Part shown: in pieces, positions 8,847 through 15,665 of the stretch
How positions within the stretch are numbered: position 1 is the stretch's first letter
How the letters are laid out: every line of letters starts with the position of its first letter
Assembly: GCA_016840305.1 (NCBI GenBank)
Contig: JAEOSP010000662.1
Location: 1 to 16,855 of the forward strand
Direction of reading: 5' to 3'
Source of the DNA: Candidatus Hodarchaeota archaeon
GTDB lineage: Archaea > Asgardarchaeota > Heimdallarchaeia > Hodarchaeales > Hodarchaeaceae
Length of the DNA stretch: 16,855 bases
Translations under genes and position numbers: made by a program
The notes under the pieces: generated by a model
What the model was told of the DNA's origin: nothing
Databases searched by the model: none
Seen by the model: the letters and a program-made list of their open reading frames with translations, nothing else

Positions 8847-9174
8847 GTTTTCTTATTCGATTCGCGCAAGGATACTAATAGATTTAACTCTTAGTTATAA
8901 CTGGTAATATTCTACGTTGAAATACCAGCTCACCCATCTTTGATCGCTAAGTATACGTTAAAATTCAGCATGAGGTGGATTTAATAAAAAAAATTCTTAA
9001 TAATTATGAAACAAACATTATAGATAATATGAAGATTGAAATAATAATAATTTTAATCTTTATTTATCAAATATAGTGAATCCTCTTTATTTTATGCATC
9101 TCTGAACACAAATAATTAAAAGATAATTATCAATTGACAATTGTGAACAACAAAATCATTCAGAGCTGATTATT
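8847..9174. other. Intergenic region between arsR-like gene and the DUF438 sensor
   Basis: Roughly 330 very AT-rich bases with no convincing gene. A 48-codon reading frame from GTG at 8975 to TAA at 9119-9121 exists; its product would have an Ile-rich hydrophobic stretch, but it has no ribosome-binding site ahead of it and may be chance. Promoter elements for the DUF438 gene (ATTAAAAG near 9117-9124) and a short palindromic repeat lie at the right end. Confidence 0.4.
9131..9143 (+). promoter_or_regulatory. CAATTG-A-CAATTG palindrome upstream of the DUF438 sensor
   Basis: A perfect 13-base inverted repeat, which is also two copies of CAATTG. It lies between a TATA-like ATTAAAAG (about 9117-9124) and the predicted RNA start near 9146, about 30 bases before the ATG at 9175. 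The position suits a repressor site. The sequence is AT-rich, so chance is possible. Confidence 0.35.
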
Positions 9175-10581
9175 ATGCCAAATATAGTCCTTTCAGAAAC
9201 TACGAAAGTCCACGATATTTTAAAAGAGTACCCTTTCCTGAAAGATGTACTAACTGAGTTAGATCCGAAATTAAAACGTCTTCAAAATCCAATTCTGAGT
9301 AAAACTGTAGCAAGAAAAGCAACGCTTACTGATGTGTCACAATTAATTAAAATTGATCTTAATCAAGTTTTACAATTTTTTGCTAAGAAAATTAAAGAAA
9401 TAACATCCACAGAAATCCCGATAATTATTGGTGAAAAAGAAATTAGTGGTTGGAAAGATGAGAAAAGTAGGAAACGTGAATTGCTAAAAGCTTTGGTACT
9501 GGAACTTCATGAAGGAGGAGATAAAAATACCCTAAAACAGAGATTTGAAGAGATTGTAGGTGATATTGAGGCAACGGAAATTGCTTCGATGGAACAAGAA
9601 TTAATTGATTCTGGTGAGTTGACAGTTGAGCAAATTACTTTGCTCTGTGATCTTCATGTTGGTATTTTTGAGGATGCACTCGCACTGAATATTAAACCAG
9701 TAGCGACCCCTGGCCATCCAATTCATACGTACATGGCGGAAAATAAAGTTGCGAAGGAAATAATTTCAGAAATTCGTAACCAACCGTCAAAGGCTTTAAT
9801 AGAAAAGTTAAGTAAAATTATAATTCATTATACAAGACTGGAAAATCAACTATTCCCTGTTCTCGAGCAGAATGATTTTTCTGGACCTTCTCAAGTAATG
9901 TGGTCTAAGCATGATGAAGTTCGTGATCTTTTCCGAGCTCAGGAACAAACAGATGCAGAAAAAATTGCTAACGAAGTCGAGGATATGATATTTAAGGAAG
10001 AAACCATTCTTTTTCCCACAAGTCTTGAACTTCTCTCATCTACCGATTGGTTAGCAGTTAAAAATGGTGAAGAAGAGATTGGTTTTGCTTGGATTACCCC
10101 AGGTGACGAGTGGAAACCAGTTACTCCTGAAACTATACATACTAAAGATCCATCAATAAAGGAACCCGATCAACTTGATTTAAACACAGGAAAACTGACG
10201 TTTACTCAAATAGATAGATTATTAACTCATTTACCAGTTGAAATTTCTTTCATCGATGAAAATGATAATGTAGCTTATTATTCTGGGACAAAAGAACGTA
10301 TTTTTCCTCGTAGTCCAGGTGTCATTGGTCGTAATGTACAAAAATGCCATCCTCCCAAAAGTTTAGACAAAGTGAACCAGATTATTACAGCCTTCAAGTC
10401 AGGACAAAAGAATCATGCTGATTTTTGGATTGAAATGTCTGGAAAGTTTCTTTACATACGCTATTTTGCAGTTAGAGATGAAAATGGGGTATATACTGGA
10501 ACACTAGAAGTCACACAAGACATAACAAATATTCGTACTCTCCAAGGAGAACAAAGATTAATCGATTGGGAAAGTAATTGA
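9175..10581 (+). CDS. DUF1858-DUF438-hemerythrin-PAS sensor protein
   Basis: A 468-aa cytoplasmic protein with four modules. Residues 5-75 resemble DUF1858 (VHDILKEYPFLKDVL, then NPILSKTVARKATL). Residues 98-168 are DUF438 (RELLKALVLELHEGG, VGDIEATEIASMEQELI). Residues 178-290 form a hemerythrin-like HHE domain with candidate diiron ligands His181, His184, His218, Glu223, His246 and Glu276/277. Residues 342-455 are a PAS domain with the family-typical GRNVQKCHPPKSLDKV, FWIEMSGKFLYIRYFAVRD and GTLEVTQDI. This combination is a known but poorly characterised family. A diiron centre plus PAS suggests sensing of O2, NO or redox state; no output domain is present, so it may act through protein contacts. 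A luciferase-like oxidoreductase gene follows 61 bases downstream. Confidence 0.9.
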   Translation: MPNIVLSETTKVHDILKEYPFLKDVLTELDPKLKRLQNPILSKTVARKATLTDVSQLIKIDLNQVLQFFAKKIKEITSTEIPIIIGEKEISGWKDEKSRKRELLKALVLELHEGGDKNTLKQRFEEIVGDIEATEIASMEQELIDSGELTVEQITLLCDLHVGIFEDALALNIKPVATPGHPIHTYMAENKVAKEIISEIRNQPSKALIEKLSKIIIHYTRLENQLFPVLEQNDFSGPSQVMWSKHDEVRDLFRAQEQTDAEKIANEVEDMIFKEETILFPTSLELLSSTDWLAVKNGEEEIGFAWITPGDEWKPVTPETIHTKDPSIKEPDQLDLNTGKLTFTQIDRLLTHLPVEISFIDENDNVAYYSGTKERIFPRSPGVIGRNVQKCHPPKSLDKVNQIITAFKSGQKNHADFWIEMSGKFLYIRYFAVRDENGVYTGTLEVTQDITNIRTLQGEQRLIDWESN

Positions 10582-10642
10582 AGGTTATATCTTTGAATGG
10601 TTTTTTCATTATCAAATTTGCATTTAAACAAGGTTATTAGTC

Positions 10643-11656
10643 TTGAAAACTAAAAAAAAACTAGGATTCACTATAAGTTATGATTTTATTTCTCCTGATT
10701 TAACCAATGATCTGATACAAATCTTAGATGATTCACCTTTTACACATATTTTTGTTCCAGAGGTTTGGGGTTATGATGCCCTCCTTGAATGTGCAAGAAT
10801 GGCTGATCATTCTGACAGACTCATTTTTGGTACAGGGATTATTAACATGTATTCACGTTCTCCAGCAACAATGGCACAAGCCGCAGCCAGCATCTTCGAA
10901 CAAACTGATGGGAGATTTGTATTAGGAGTTGGGTTAAGCGGTCCCAATGTTATCGAAAATTGGCATGGGAAATCTTACCACGAATCTTCTCCCATGCAAC
11001 GCACAAGGGAATATTTGGAAATCATTCGTCTAATTTTATCAGGAGAAAAAGTAAATTATTCCGGTGAGATTTTTAAACTCAAGGGATTCAAACTAAGAAC
11101 ATTTGAAACTCCAGTTCAAGTACCTCTCTATTTGGCCGCCTTTGGAAAACGAAATACTCAACTAGCAGGTGAATTAGCGGATGGATGGCTCCCTATCTGG
11201 ACCTCCTTTCCAGAACTATCTGATGTGAAAGATAATTTTCAGGAGGGCCTATCTAAGCGAAGTGAAAAATTAAATCCTGATGTTGAAATTTCACCTTACA
11301 TCGTTACATGTGCATCTGAGGATGTTGAACAAGCAAAATTTCTCGTAAAACGTCAACTAGTTCATTATATCGGTGGTATGGGTACTTATTACGCTAGAAT
11401 TGTGAAACAATATGGCTTTAAGAACGAAGTTGACAGGATTAGGAATGTATGGCAAAATGGGCGGAAAAAATTAGCAGTTGATGAAGTAACGGATGATATG
11501 CTGTCACGTTTAGCCGTAGTTGGATCTCCAGAAGAAGTTCTAACCCGATATGACATTCTGAGAAAGAAAGGAGTTACTTTGCCTGTAGTATGGCTGCCAT
11601 TTAATTGTCCTCCACCTTTGGCACTAGAAACTATCAATACTTTCAATGAAGCATAA
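10643..11656 (+). CDS. Luciferase-like (LLM class) flavin/F420-dependent oxidoreductase
   Basis: A 337-aa TIM-barrel enzyme of the bacterial-luciferase-like superfamily, which includes F420-dependent enzymes such as Mer and Adf as well as FMN-dependent monooxygenases. Characteristic parts: FVPEVWGYDAL (37-47), GTGIINMYSRSPATMAQAAASI (about 63-84), GRFVLGVGLSGP (90-101), the long QRTREYLEIIRLILSGE helix (119-135), YLAAFGKRNTQLAGELADGWL (163-183) and the C-terminal VGSPEEVLTRYDILRKKGV (293-311). Cofactor choice between F420 and FMN and the substrate are not readable here. The start is TTG at 10643, the only start ahead of the first beta strand, with a weak AAGGT eight bases upstream. It may be co-transcribed with the upstream sensor, although a T6 run at 10601-10606 in the gap could end some transcripts. 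Confidence 0.88.
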   Translation: MKTKKKLGFTISYDFISPDLTNDLIQILDDSPFTHIFVPEVWGYDALLECARMADHSDRLIFGTGIINMYSRSPATMAQAAASIFEQTDGRFVLGVGLSGPNVIENWHGKSYHESSPMQRTREYLEIIRLILSGEKVNYSGEIFKLKGFKLRTFETPVQVPLYLAAFGKRNTQLAGELADGWLPIWTSFPELSDVKDNFQEGLSKRSEKLNPDVEISPYIVTCASEDVEQAKFLVKRQLVHYIGGMGTYYARIVKQYGFKNEVDRIRNVWQNGRKKLAVDEVTDDMLSRLAVVGSPEEVLTRYDILRKKGVTLPVVWLPFNCPPPLALETINTFNEA

Positions 11657-11668
11657 CTTATTTTGGAA

Positions 11669-12031
11669 TTATTCCTCAGTTTTCAAAAGTGAAAATACCC
11701 GAGCAAATTCTAAAGATTCGTCATCCTCCTCAACACTGATAACTCGATAAGTCATACCTTTCGTCCGTTGAAGAGAATTAGCAAAACGAGCACCAACAAA
11801 TCGTGCCCAGACATCAGCATTAGATCCAATCCACAAAAAAATTTGCTTAGATAACTCATTTATTAGTACGTAAGTTTCTTCTGATCTCAAAGAGGGATTT
11901 GAACCTATTATTATTTGCAATTCATCAGGATCTATATTAACGTGAAATAATTTAAGATCATCGGAGTTTAGCTGTGATTGGTTATTGAAGATTGCTTCTT
12001 TGGATTTATAAATCGGTACGTTTGGAAACAA
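11669..12031 (-). CDS. Single-domain gelsolin-like protein (eukaryotic-signature)
   Basis: A 120-aa soluble protein whose second half (about 52-115) has the gelsolin/villin repeat pattern: ETYVLINELSKQIFLWIG, a long helix DVWARFVGARFANSLQ, then YRVISVEEDDESLEFARVF. Gelsolin domains bind actin, often with calcium, and cut or cap filaments. Short gelsolin-like proteins are known in Asgard archaea together with their own actins and profilins. No actin gene is in this window, so the partner is inferred. The same fold also occurs in Sec23/24, so actin binding is not certain. The start is TTG at 12031: GGTGAT (12040-12045), an exact anti-Shine-Dalgarno match, lies eight bases upstream, and an in-frame TGA stops the frame just before. 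It converges with the luciferase-like gene, 12 bases apart. Confidence 0.78.
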   Translation of the reverse strand: MFPNVPIYKSKEAIFNNQSQLNSDDLKLFHVNIDPDELQIIIGSNPSLRSEETYVLINELSKQIFLWIGSNADVWARFVGARFANSLQRTKGMTYRVISVEEDDESLEFARVFSLLKTEE

Positions 12032-12039
12032 CTCACATC

Positions 12040-12045
12040 ATCACC
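12040..12045 (-). promoter_or_regulatory. Ribosome-binding site that fixes a TTG start
   Basis: GGTGAT on the minus strand matches the complement of the archaeal 16S 3' end and sits eight bases before the TTG of the gelsolin-like gene. It supports TTG as the real start codon. Confidence 0.6.
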
Positions 12046-12189
12046 GCTGACACATTGATTGACATTTAAATATCCAAGAAAGATAATGGTAATATCCCTT
12101 CTTAATCAATGTTTTGAGAATAAATATTTCTACATAGATATTATTATTGACAGTCAGATGTAAAGTAATTGATAAGCGGAGGATTATCA

Positions 12190-12660
12190 ATGATACAGCA
12201 AGAAATCAGTTTTTCAGAGTTAAAAGAAAAAATAATAAAGTTTCTAAATGGAAAAAAGGCTATTGTTGTAGCTACCTCATCAAATAATCATGTAACTGCG
12301 AGAACAGTCAGCTTTGTTAATAACGGACTTCATATCTTCTTTTGGTCTTATGGAAACCATACGAAATGTAAGCAAATTAAAGAGAATCCGAAGATAGCTT
12401 TGTGTAGAGATAATTTACAAGTTGAAGGGATCGCAAATTTACAAGGAAGTATCTTAAGTCCAGATAATGAGGATTATTTGAGAGATTTTCAAAAGAAATT
12501 TCCTAAAGATTATGAAAGATACGTCAACGAACCTGATATGATACTAGTAAATGTGAAACCTGTTTTATTTATATTATTAGTAAATATTGACAGAATGCTA
12601 TATCGTGATCATTTGGACGTCGCAAATAATCATGCTTATAGGGTAGAGCTAAGAGATTAG
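12190..12660 (+). CDS. Pyridoxamine 5'-phosphate oxidase-like split-barrel protein
   Basis: A 156-aa protein of the FMN/F420-binding split beta-barrel superfamily (PNPOx-like). The pattern is typical: an opening helix ISFSELKEKIIKFLNGKK, strand AIVVATSSNNHVTARTVSFV, strand LHIFFWSYGNHTKCKQIKENPKIALC (about 48-72), then VEGIANLQGSI, and a late strand DMILVNVKPVLFILL. Members bind FMN, F420, heme or nothing; the ligand here is unknown. The start is ATG at 12190, because GGAGG at 12178-12182 lies seven bases upstream; an upstream TTG at 12169 precedes that site and is unlikely. It is divergent from the gelsolin-like gene across about 160 bases, and converges with the roadblock-domain membrane protein 17 bases downstream. 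Confidence 0.8.
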   Translation: MIQQEISFSELKEKIIKFLNGKKAIVVATSSNNHVTARTVSFVNNGLHIFFWSYGNHTKCKQIKENPKIALCRDNLQVEGIANLQGSILSPDNEDYLRDFQKKFPKDYERYVNEPDMILVNVKPVLFILLVNIDRMLYRDHLDVANNHAYRVELRD

Positions 12661-12677
12661 TATAATCTTGATGAAAT

Positions 12678-13877
12678 CTATCGACCAAACGTCAATTTTA
12701 TCAAATCAGCAGTATCTTCAAAGATATAATTTGGCACAACGGTAAGTTCCTCTGCTTCGGAACCGTGTTTCAGATTGAAAACACGACTAAAACCATGTAA
12801 TGCACTCCAGAGAAAACGTGATTCATGATCAGCTATAAGAAATATGATGAAATTTTCATTATTTGATAGCATAACTATTTCTTCCTGAAATTCTATCATT
12901 TCAATATCGGTTGTCTCTATCATCTCTTTGAAAATAGTTAAAACCGCAAGTACACCCCCTGAAAATAAAACGTCTCGTTCTACTTTATTATTTTGTGTAC
13001 CATCAGTTTGATCGAAATCATATGAATATAATAAGAGACCAGCTTTATTTATGACTATTAGCTTTTGTAATCTATGAAATTGCAGTAATCCTAAAGGAGC
13101 TTTGACATACGATCTATAAATCAACAAACTACCCATAAATACACTTATATGTGGAGCTAGATGCTTTAAGAAGAAGAAAAGTTCTGAAGGTAATTTATTA
13201 CTAAATATTTCCGCAGTAACTACGAATATCATTGGAAAGAAAAAGAAAAAAACAATTGCTAACTGAAGCATAAGAATTAATCTTTTTTCGATTCTCTTAT
13301 GAATTTTTCTTCTAATTTTTTGTAACGAAAGCAATGTATCAATGATTACATAACCAACAAAGTAAGCTGCTGGAAAATTGGTCGAAAATAATGCTTGTAC
13401 AACAGATAGGAAAAAGTTACCAAGATCACCTGTATTCTGAATGGAGCTACTACTACTAGAAACTGATATTTCAGGAAAGAGTAAGTAAAAAATCATATTA
13501 AAAATGAAAGCTCCAATGAATGCTCCATAAATTGAAGCTCGCAATGGTGATATTCTATCTTTTCTATAAAATTCAATGAATAGCAAAAAAACGCCAGCTG
13601 CTATTCCTCCGTAGAATGGGAATAAAAACGATATTATGTTTTCCCCATTTATATAAAAATCCAAGACAGTTTCGAAATTGAGAATATAAAAAAAGAACTC
13701 AAATCCTACGAATGCTATAAATACAACATACAGACTAAATAATATACCGATAACTGGGATCCTAGTTTTACGCCATCTAAATAGCAAAGAAAATAGCATA
13801 AAGGCTGAAATGGTCAATTCAAGAATAAAGATTACTAACCCTAAATAATTAAAGATGCCTGCAGCCATCTTATCCAT
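12678..13877 (-). CDS. Seven-helix membrane protein with C-terminal roadblock/longin-like domain
   Basis: About 399 aa from ATG at 13877. The first two thirds are very hydrophobic, with about seven membrane helices. Numbered from the longer start at 13934, these lie roughly at 28-52, 58-86, 98-122, 131-153, 172-203, 217-241 and 249-272. The last 130 residues are soluble and follow the pattern of a roadblock/LC7 or longin-like domain: strand KLIVINKAGLLLYSYDF, helix SGGVLAVLTIFKEMI, strands IEMIEFQEEIVMLS and NFIIFLIAD, helix FLWSALHGFSRVF. Such domains serve as platforms for small GTPases in Asgard archaea and eukaryotes; a GTPase link is inferred. A TTG-free alternative start, ATG at 13934, adds 19 residues, but a TATA-like TTTAAAAAATATA at 13937-13949 predicts RNA starting near 13918, inside that extension. 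No family name is certain. Confidence 0.72.
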   Translation of the reverse strand: MDKMAAGIFNYLGLVIFILELTISAFMLFSLLFRWRKTRIPVIGILFSLYVVFIAFVGFEFFFYILNFETVLDFYINGENIISFLFPFYGGIAAGVFLLFIEFYRKDRISPLRASIYGAFIGAFIFNMIFYLLFPEISVSSSSSSIQNTGDLGNFFLSVVQALFSTNFPAAYFVGYVIIDTLLSLQKIRRKIHKRIEKRLILMLQLAIVFFFFFPMIFVVTAEIFSNKLPSELFFFLKHLAPHISVFMGSLLIYRSYVKAPLGLLQFHRLQKLIVINKAGLLLYSYDFDQTDGTQNNKVERDVLFSGGVLAVLTIFKEMIETTDIEMIEFQEEIVMLSNNENFIIFLIADHESRFLWSALHGFSRVFNLKHGSEAEELTVVPNYIFEDTADLIKLTFGR

Positions 13878-14048
13878 TTCCAACCTTAGAAAATTATTAA
13901 TGAAAATAATTTCACTTCGGTAAAACCGATTCATAGTATATTTTTTAAAGGAGCTGAAATGAATTTTGTATTGAAACGTATCCTAGGATCAATATATTCC
14001 ATTATTACGTGATTTCACATTGACAGCGGTCATAAAAATACGGATAAA

Positions 14049-14555
14049 TCAGATTTTTTCAACAACGCCATATTTCCCTCTAGTGTATGTTATCATTGAC
14101 GGATAATCACTATTTTTCCAGTTATCATCCAAGTGAAGCGCTTCAACACTAGCAATAAACAAATCGTGCGTACCCAAACTAATTACTTGGTTAATTTTAC
14201 ATTCCATATTTGCAGGACATTCAGCAATGGCAGGAGCACTTACTATTTTACTTTTTATCTTTGTAAAAGAACATTCCTTCCATTTATCAATAAATTCTCC
14301 TGATTTTGTTCCACATAGCTCGACTTGTTCAATCATTGATGCAGTTGGAAAGTTTATCACACACTCGCCAGATGCTTTGAGTAATTTGTATGAGAAACGA
14401 TTGGGACGTACACTCAATGACACCATTGGTGGATCAGAGCATATAGTTCCAACCCATGCAAGTGTAATAATTGATTCTTCCGAATCATGTTTAACTGATA
14501 CTAATACGACTGGATTTGGATAAAAACATGGATTTGGTTTCGTATTTATTTTCAT
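14049..14555 (-). CDS. Flavin reductase-like / flavoredoxin-type FMN-binding protein
   Basis: A 168-aa flavin reductase-like split-barrel protein. Family features are YPNPVVLVSVKHD (12-24), TLAWVGTICSDPPMVSLSVRPNRFSYKLL (about 31-59), GECVINFPTASM (63-74) and LGTHDLFIASVEAL (127-140). Related proteins bind FMN and either reduce free flavin or carry electrons (flavoredoxin). The start is ATG at 14555, because GAGGT (14564-14568 on the minus strand) lies eight bases upstream and MKI plus the proline-rich opening matches family N-termini. ATGs at 14570 and 14585 would add 5 or 10 residues. It lies upstream of the roadblock-domain membrane protein on the same strand, but 171 bases apart, so a shared transcript is possible but not evident. 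Confidence 0.85.
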   Translation of the reverse strand: MKINTKPNPCFYPNPVVLVSVKHDSEESIITLAWVGTICSDPPMVSLSVRPNRFSYKLLKASGECVINFPTASMIEQVELCGTKSGEFIDKWKECSFTKIKSKIVSAPAIAECPANMECKINQVISLGTHDLFIASVEALHLDDNWKNSDYPSMITYTRGKYGVVEKI

Positions 14556-14653
14556 AATGAAAGACCTCATGTATATTTTAGTCATGTGCCTTGACGAAGA
14601 TAGAGATAAAAAAGAATATTGATAAAATACTTCTTTGAGATGATCAGTTAATA

Positions 14654-14690
14654 AAGTCGATTGTTAAAATAAAGCACTAAGTCGATCGTT
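14654..14690 (+). repeat. Paired 12-base direct repeat upstream of the NIF3-like gene
   Basis: AAGTCGATTGTT at 14654-14665 and AAGTCGATCGTT at 14679-14690 differ by one base and start 25 bases apart. They flank a TATA-like TTAAAATA at about 14664-14671, whose predicted RNA start lies near 14694, 34 bases before the ATG at 14728. This placement suggests a regulator-binding pair. Confidence 0.45.
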
Positions 14691-14727
14691 TAGGTCTTCT
14701 ATAGATCATCAAAGGTTGATAATACGT

Positions 14728-15546
14728 ATGATTAGTACAGATGAAATTGTAGATATTTCTCTAAAGTTAGTAGATATGAATGAGCTTCCAAAAGATTCCG
14801 CAGTTTATGTTGAGGGTAAAAACATTAAAAAAATTCTTTATGGCATTGATATTGGAACTACTGAGCTTCTTTATGCAAAAGAGAATGGATATGATTGTGT
14901 TCTAGCACATCACCCTGTAGGATTAGTTGAATCTTATAAAGTGTTTAGCCGCCATCTTATTCAACTACAATCAAAGGGTATATCAATCGAAGAGGGAGAA
15001 AAATTAATAGAGAGTAAGATTAAAGGATTTAAATTTGCTAATCATGCAAAAAATTATGATGCAGTCCCAGCTTTTGCGCGATTACTAAAAATTCCCTTTT
15101 TAAATATCCATTGTCCAAGTGACGAGTTAGGACGGCAGTTAATCTCTGACTCGATTACATGCCTTGTTGAAGAAAAACCAAGAGCAACGTTAGCTGATCT
15201 TCAACATCATTTAACTACCTCCTTCGTTGAGTTCCAAAAAGCAAAAACAAGGATTGAAATTGCACATGGCCAAAAACAAGACATACTTGGTGATTGGATA
15301 TTTTCTCATGGAGCACTTACAAATGGAGGATACGCCATAGTAGATGCTTATTTCAATCATAAGGTTGACACTGTAATTTATATTCACATTGCTCCAGGAG
15401 AGTTACTTCAGATAAAGAATGCAGATAAGGGTCATTTAGTAATAACTGGTCACATCGCATCAGACTCGATTGGAATAAATCCGTTATTAAATGAACTGGA
15501 AAAAACTGGATGTAGAGTAACCGCTGTTGGAGGATTAATTAGATAG
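14728..15546 (+). CDS. NIF3-like metal-binding protein
   Basis: A 272-aa member of the NIF3/YbgI (GTP cyclohydrolase 1 type 2-like) family, widespread proteins with a two-metal site and no settled function. Landmarks: LYGIDIGTTELLYAKENGYDCVLAHHPVG, where His61-His62 are metal ligands; NHAKNYDAVPAFARLL with His106 and Asp111; and TGHIASDSIGINPLL near the end, where His242 and Asp246 occupy the positions of the second His/acid pair (usually Glu). The long middle insert (about 125-200) is as in longer family members. The start is ATG at 14728, preceded by a GGTTGAT string resembling a ribosome-binding site; a TTG at 14716 lies inside that string and is less likely. It is flanked by oppositely oriented genes, so it is probably a single-gene unit. 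Confidence 0.82.
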   Translation: MISTDEIVDISLKLVDMNELPKDSAVYVEGKNIKKILYGIDIGTTELLYAKENGYDCVLAHHPVGLVESYKVFSRHLIQLQSKGISIEEGEKLIESKIKGFKFANHAKNYDAVPAFARLLKIPFLNIHCPSDELGRQLISDSITCLVEEKPRATLADLQHHLTTSFVEFQKAKTRIEIAHGQKQDILGDWIFSHGALTNGGYAIVDAYFNHKVDTVIYIHIAPGELLQIKNADKGHLVITGHIASDSIGINPLLNELEKTGCRVTAVGGLIR

Positions 15547-15628
15547 ATTAATATTATACAATTATAAGAGAGAAAAGAGAGTTGGGGTTCAATAGAGAGA
15601 TCTATTATATGGAAAAATAATTGCTTCT

Positions 15629-15648
15629 TTCTAGTTTCATTACTAGAA
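15629..15648. repeat. Inverted repeat between convergent genes
   Basis: Seven-base perfect arms TTCTAGT and ACTAGAA with a six-base loop lie in the 119-base gap between the convergent NIF3-like and transporter genes. No T-tract follows on the plus strand; on the minus strand a T5 comes about 12 bases later. It may help end transcription from either side. Confidence 0.35.
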
Positions 15649-15665
15649 TGACTGAAGATCGATGA

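Noticed and set aside
8975..9121. A 48-codon frame from GTG with a hydrophobic Ile-rich middle
   Set aside because: No ribosome-binding site before the GTG, very AT-rich sequence in which such frames arise by chance, and no recognisable family. Kept only as a note in the intergenic entry.
12053..12111. Inverted CATTGATT / AATCAATG between the gelsolin-like and split-barrel genes
   Set aside because: Eight-base arms are 43 bases apart in AT-rich DNA; no flanking duplication or gene suggests a mobile element, and a regulatory role has no other support.
14227..14523. A 98-codon plus-strand frame inside the flavin reductase-like gene
   Set aside because: It is the antisense shadow of a gene with clear family motifs.
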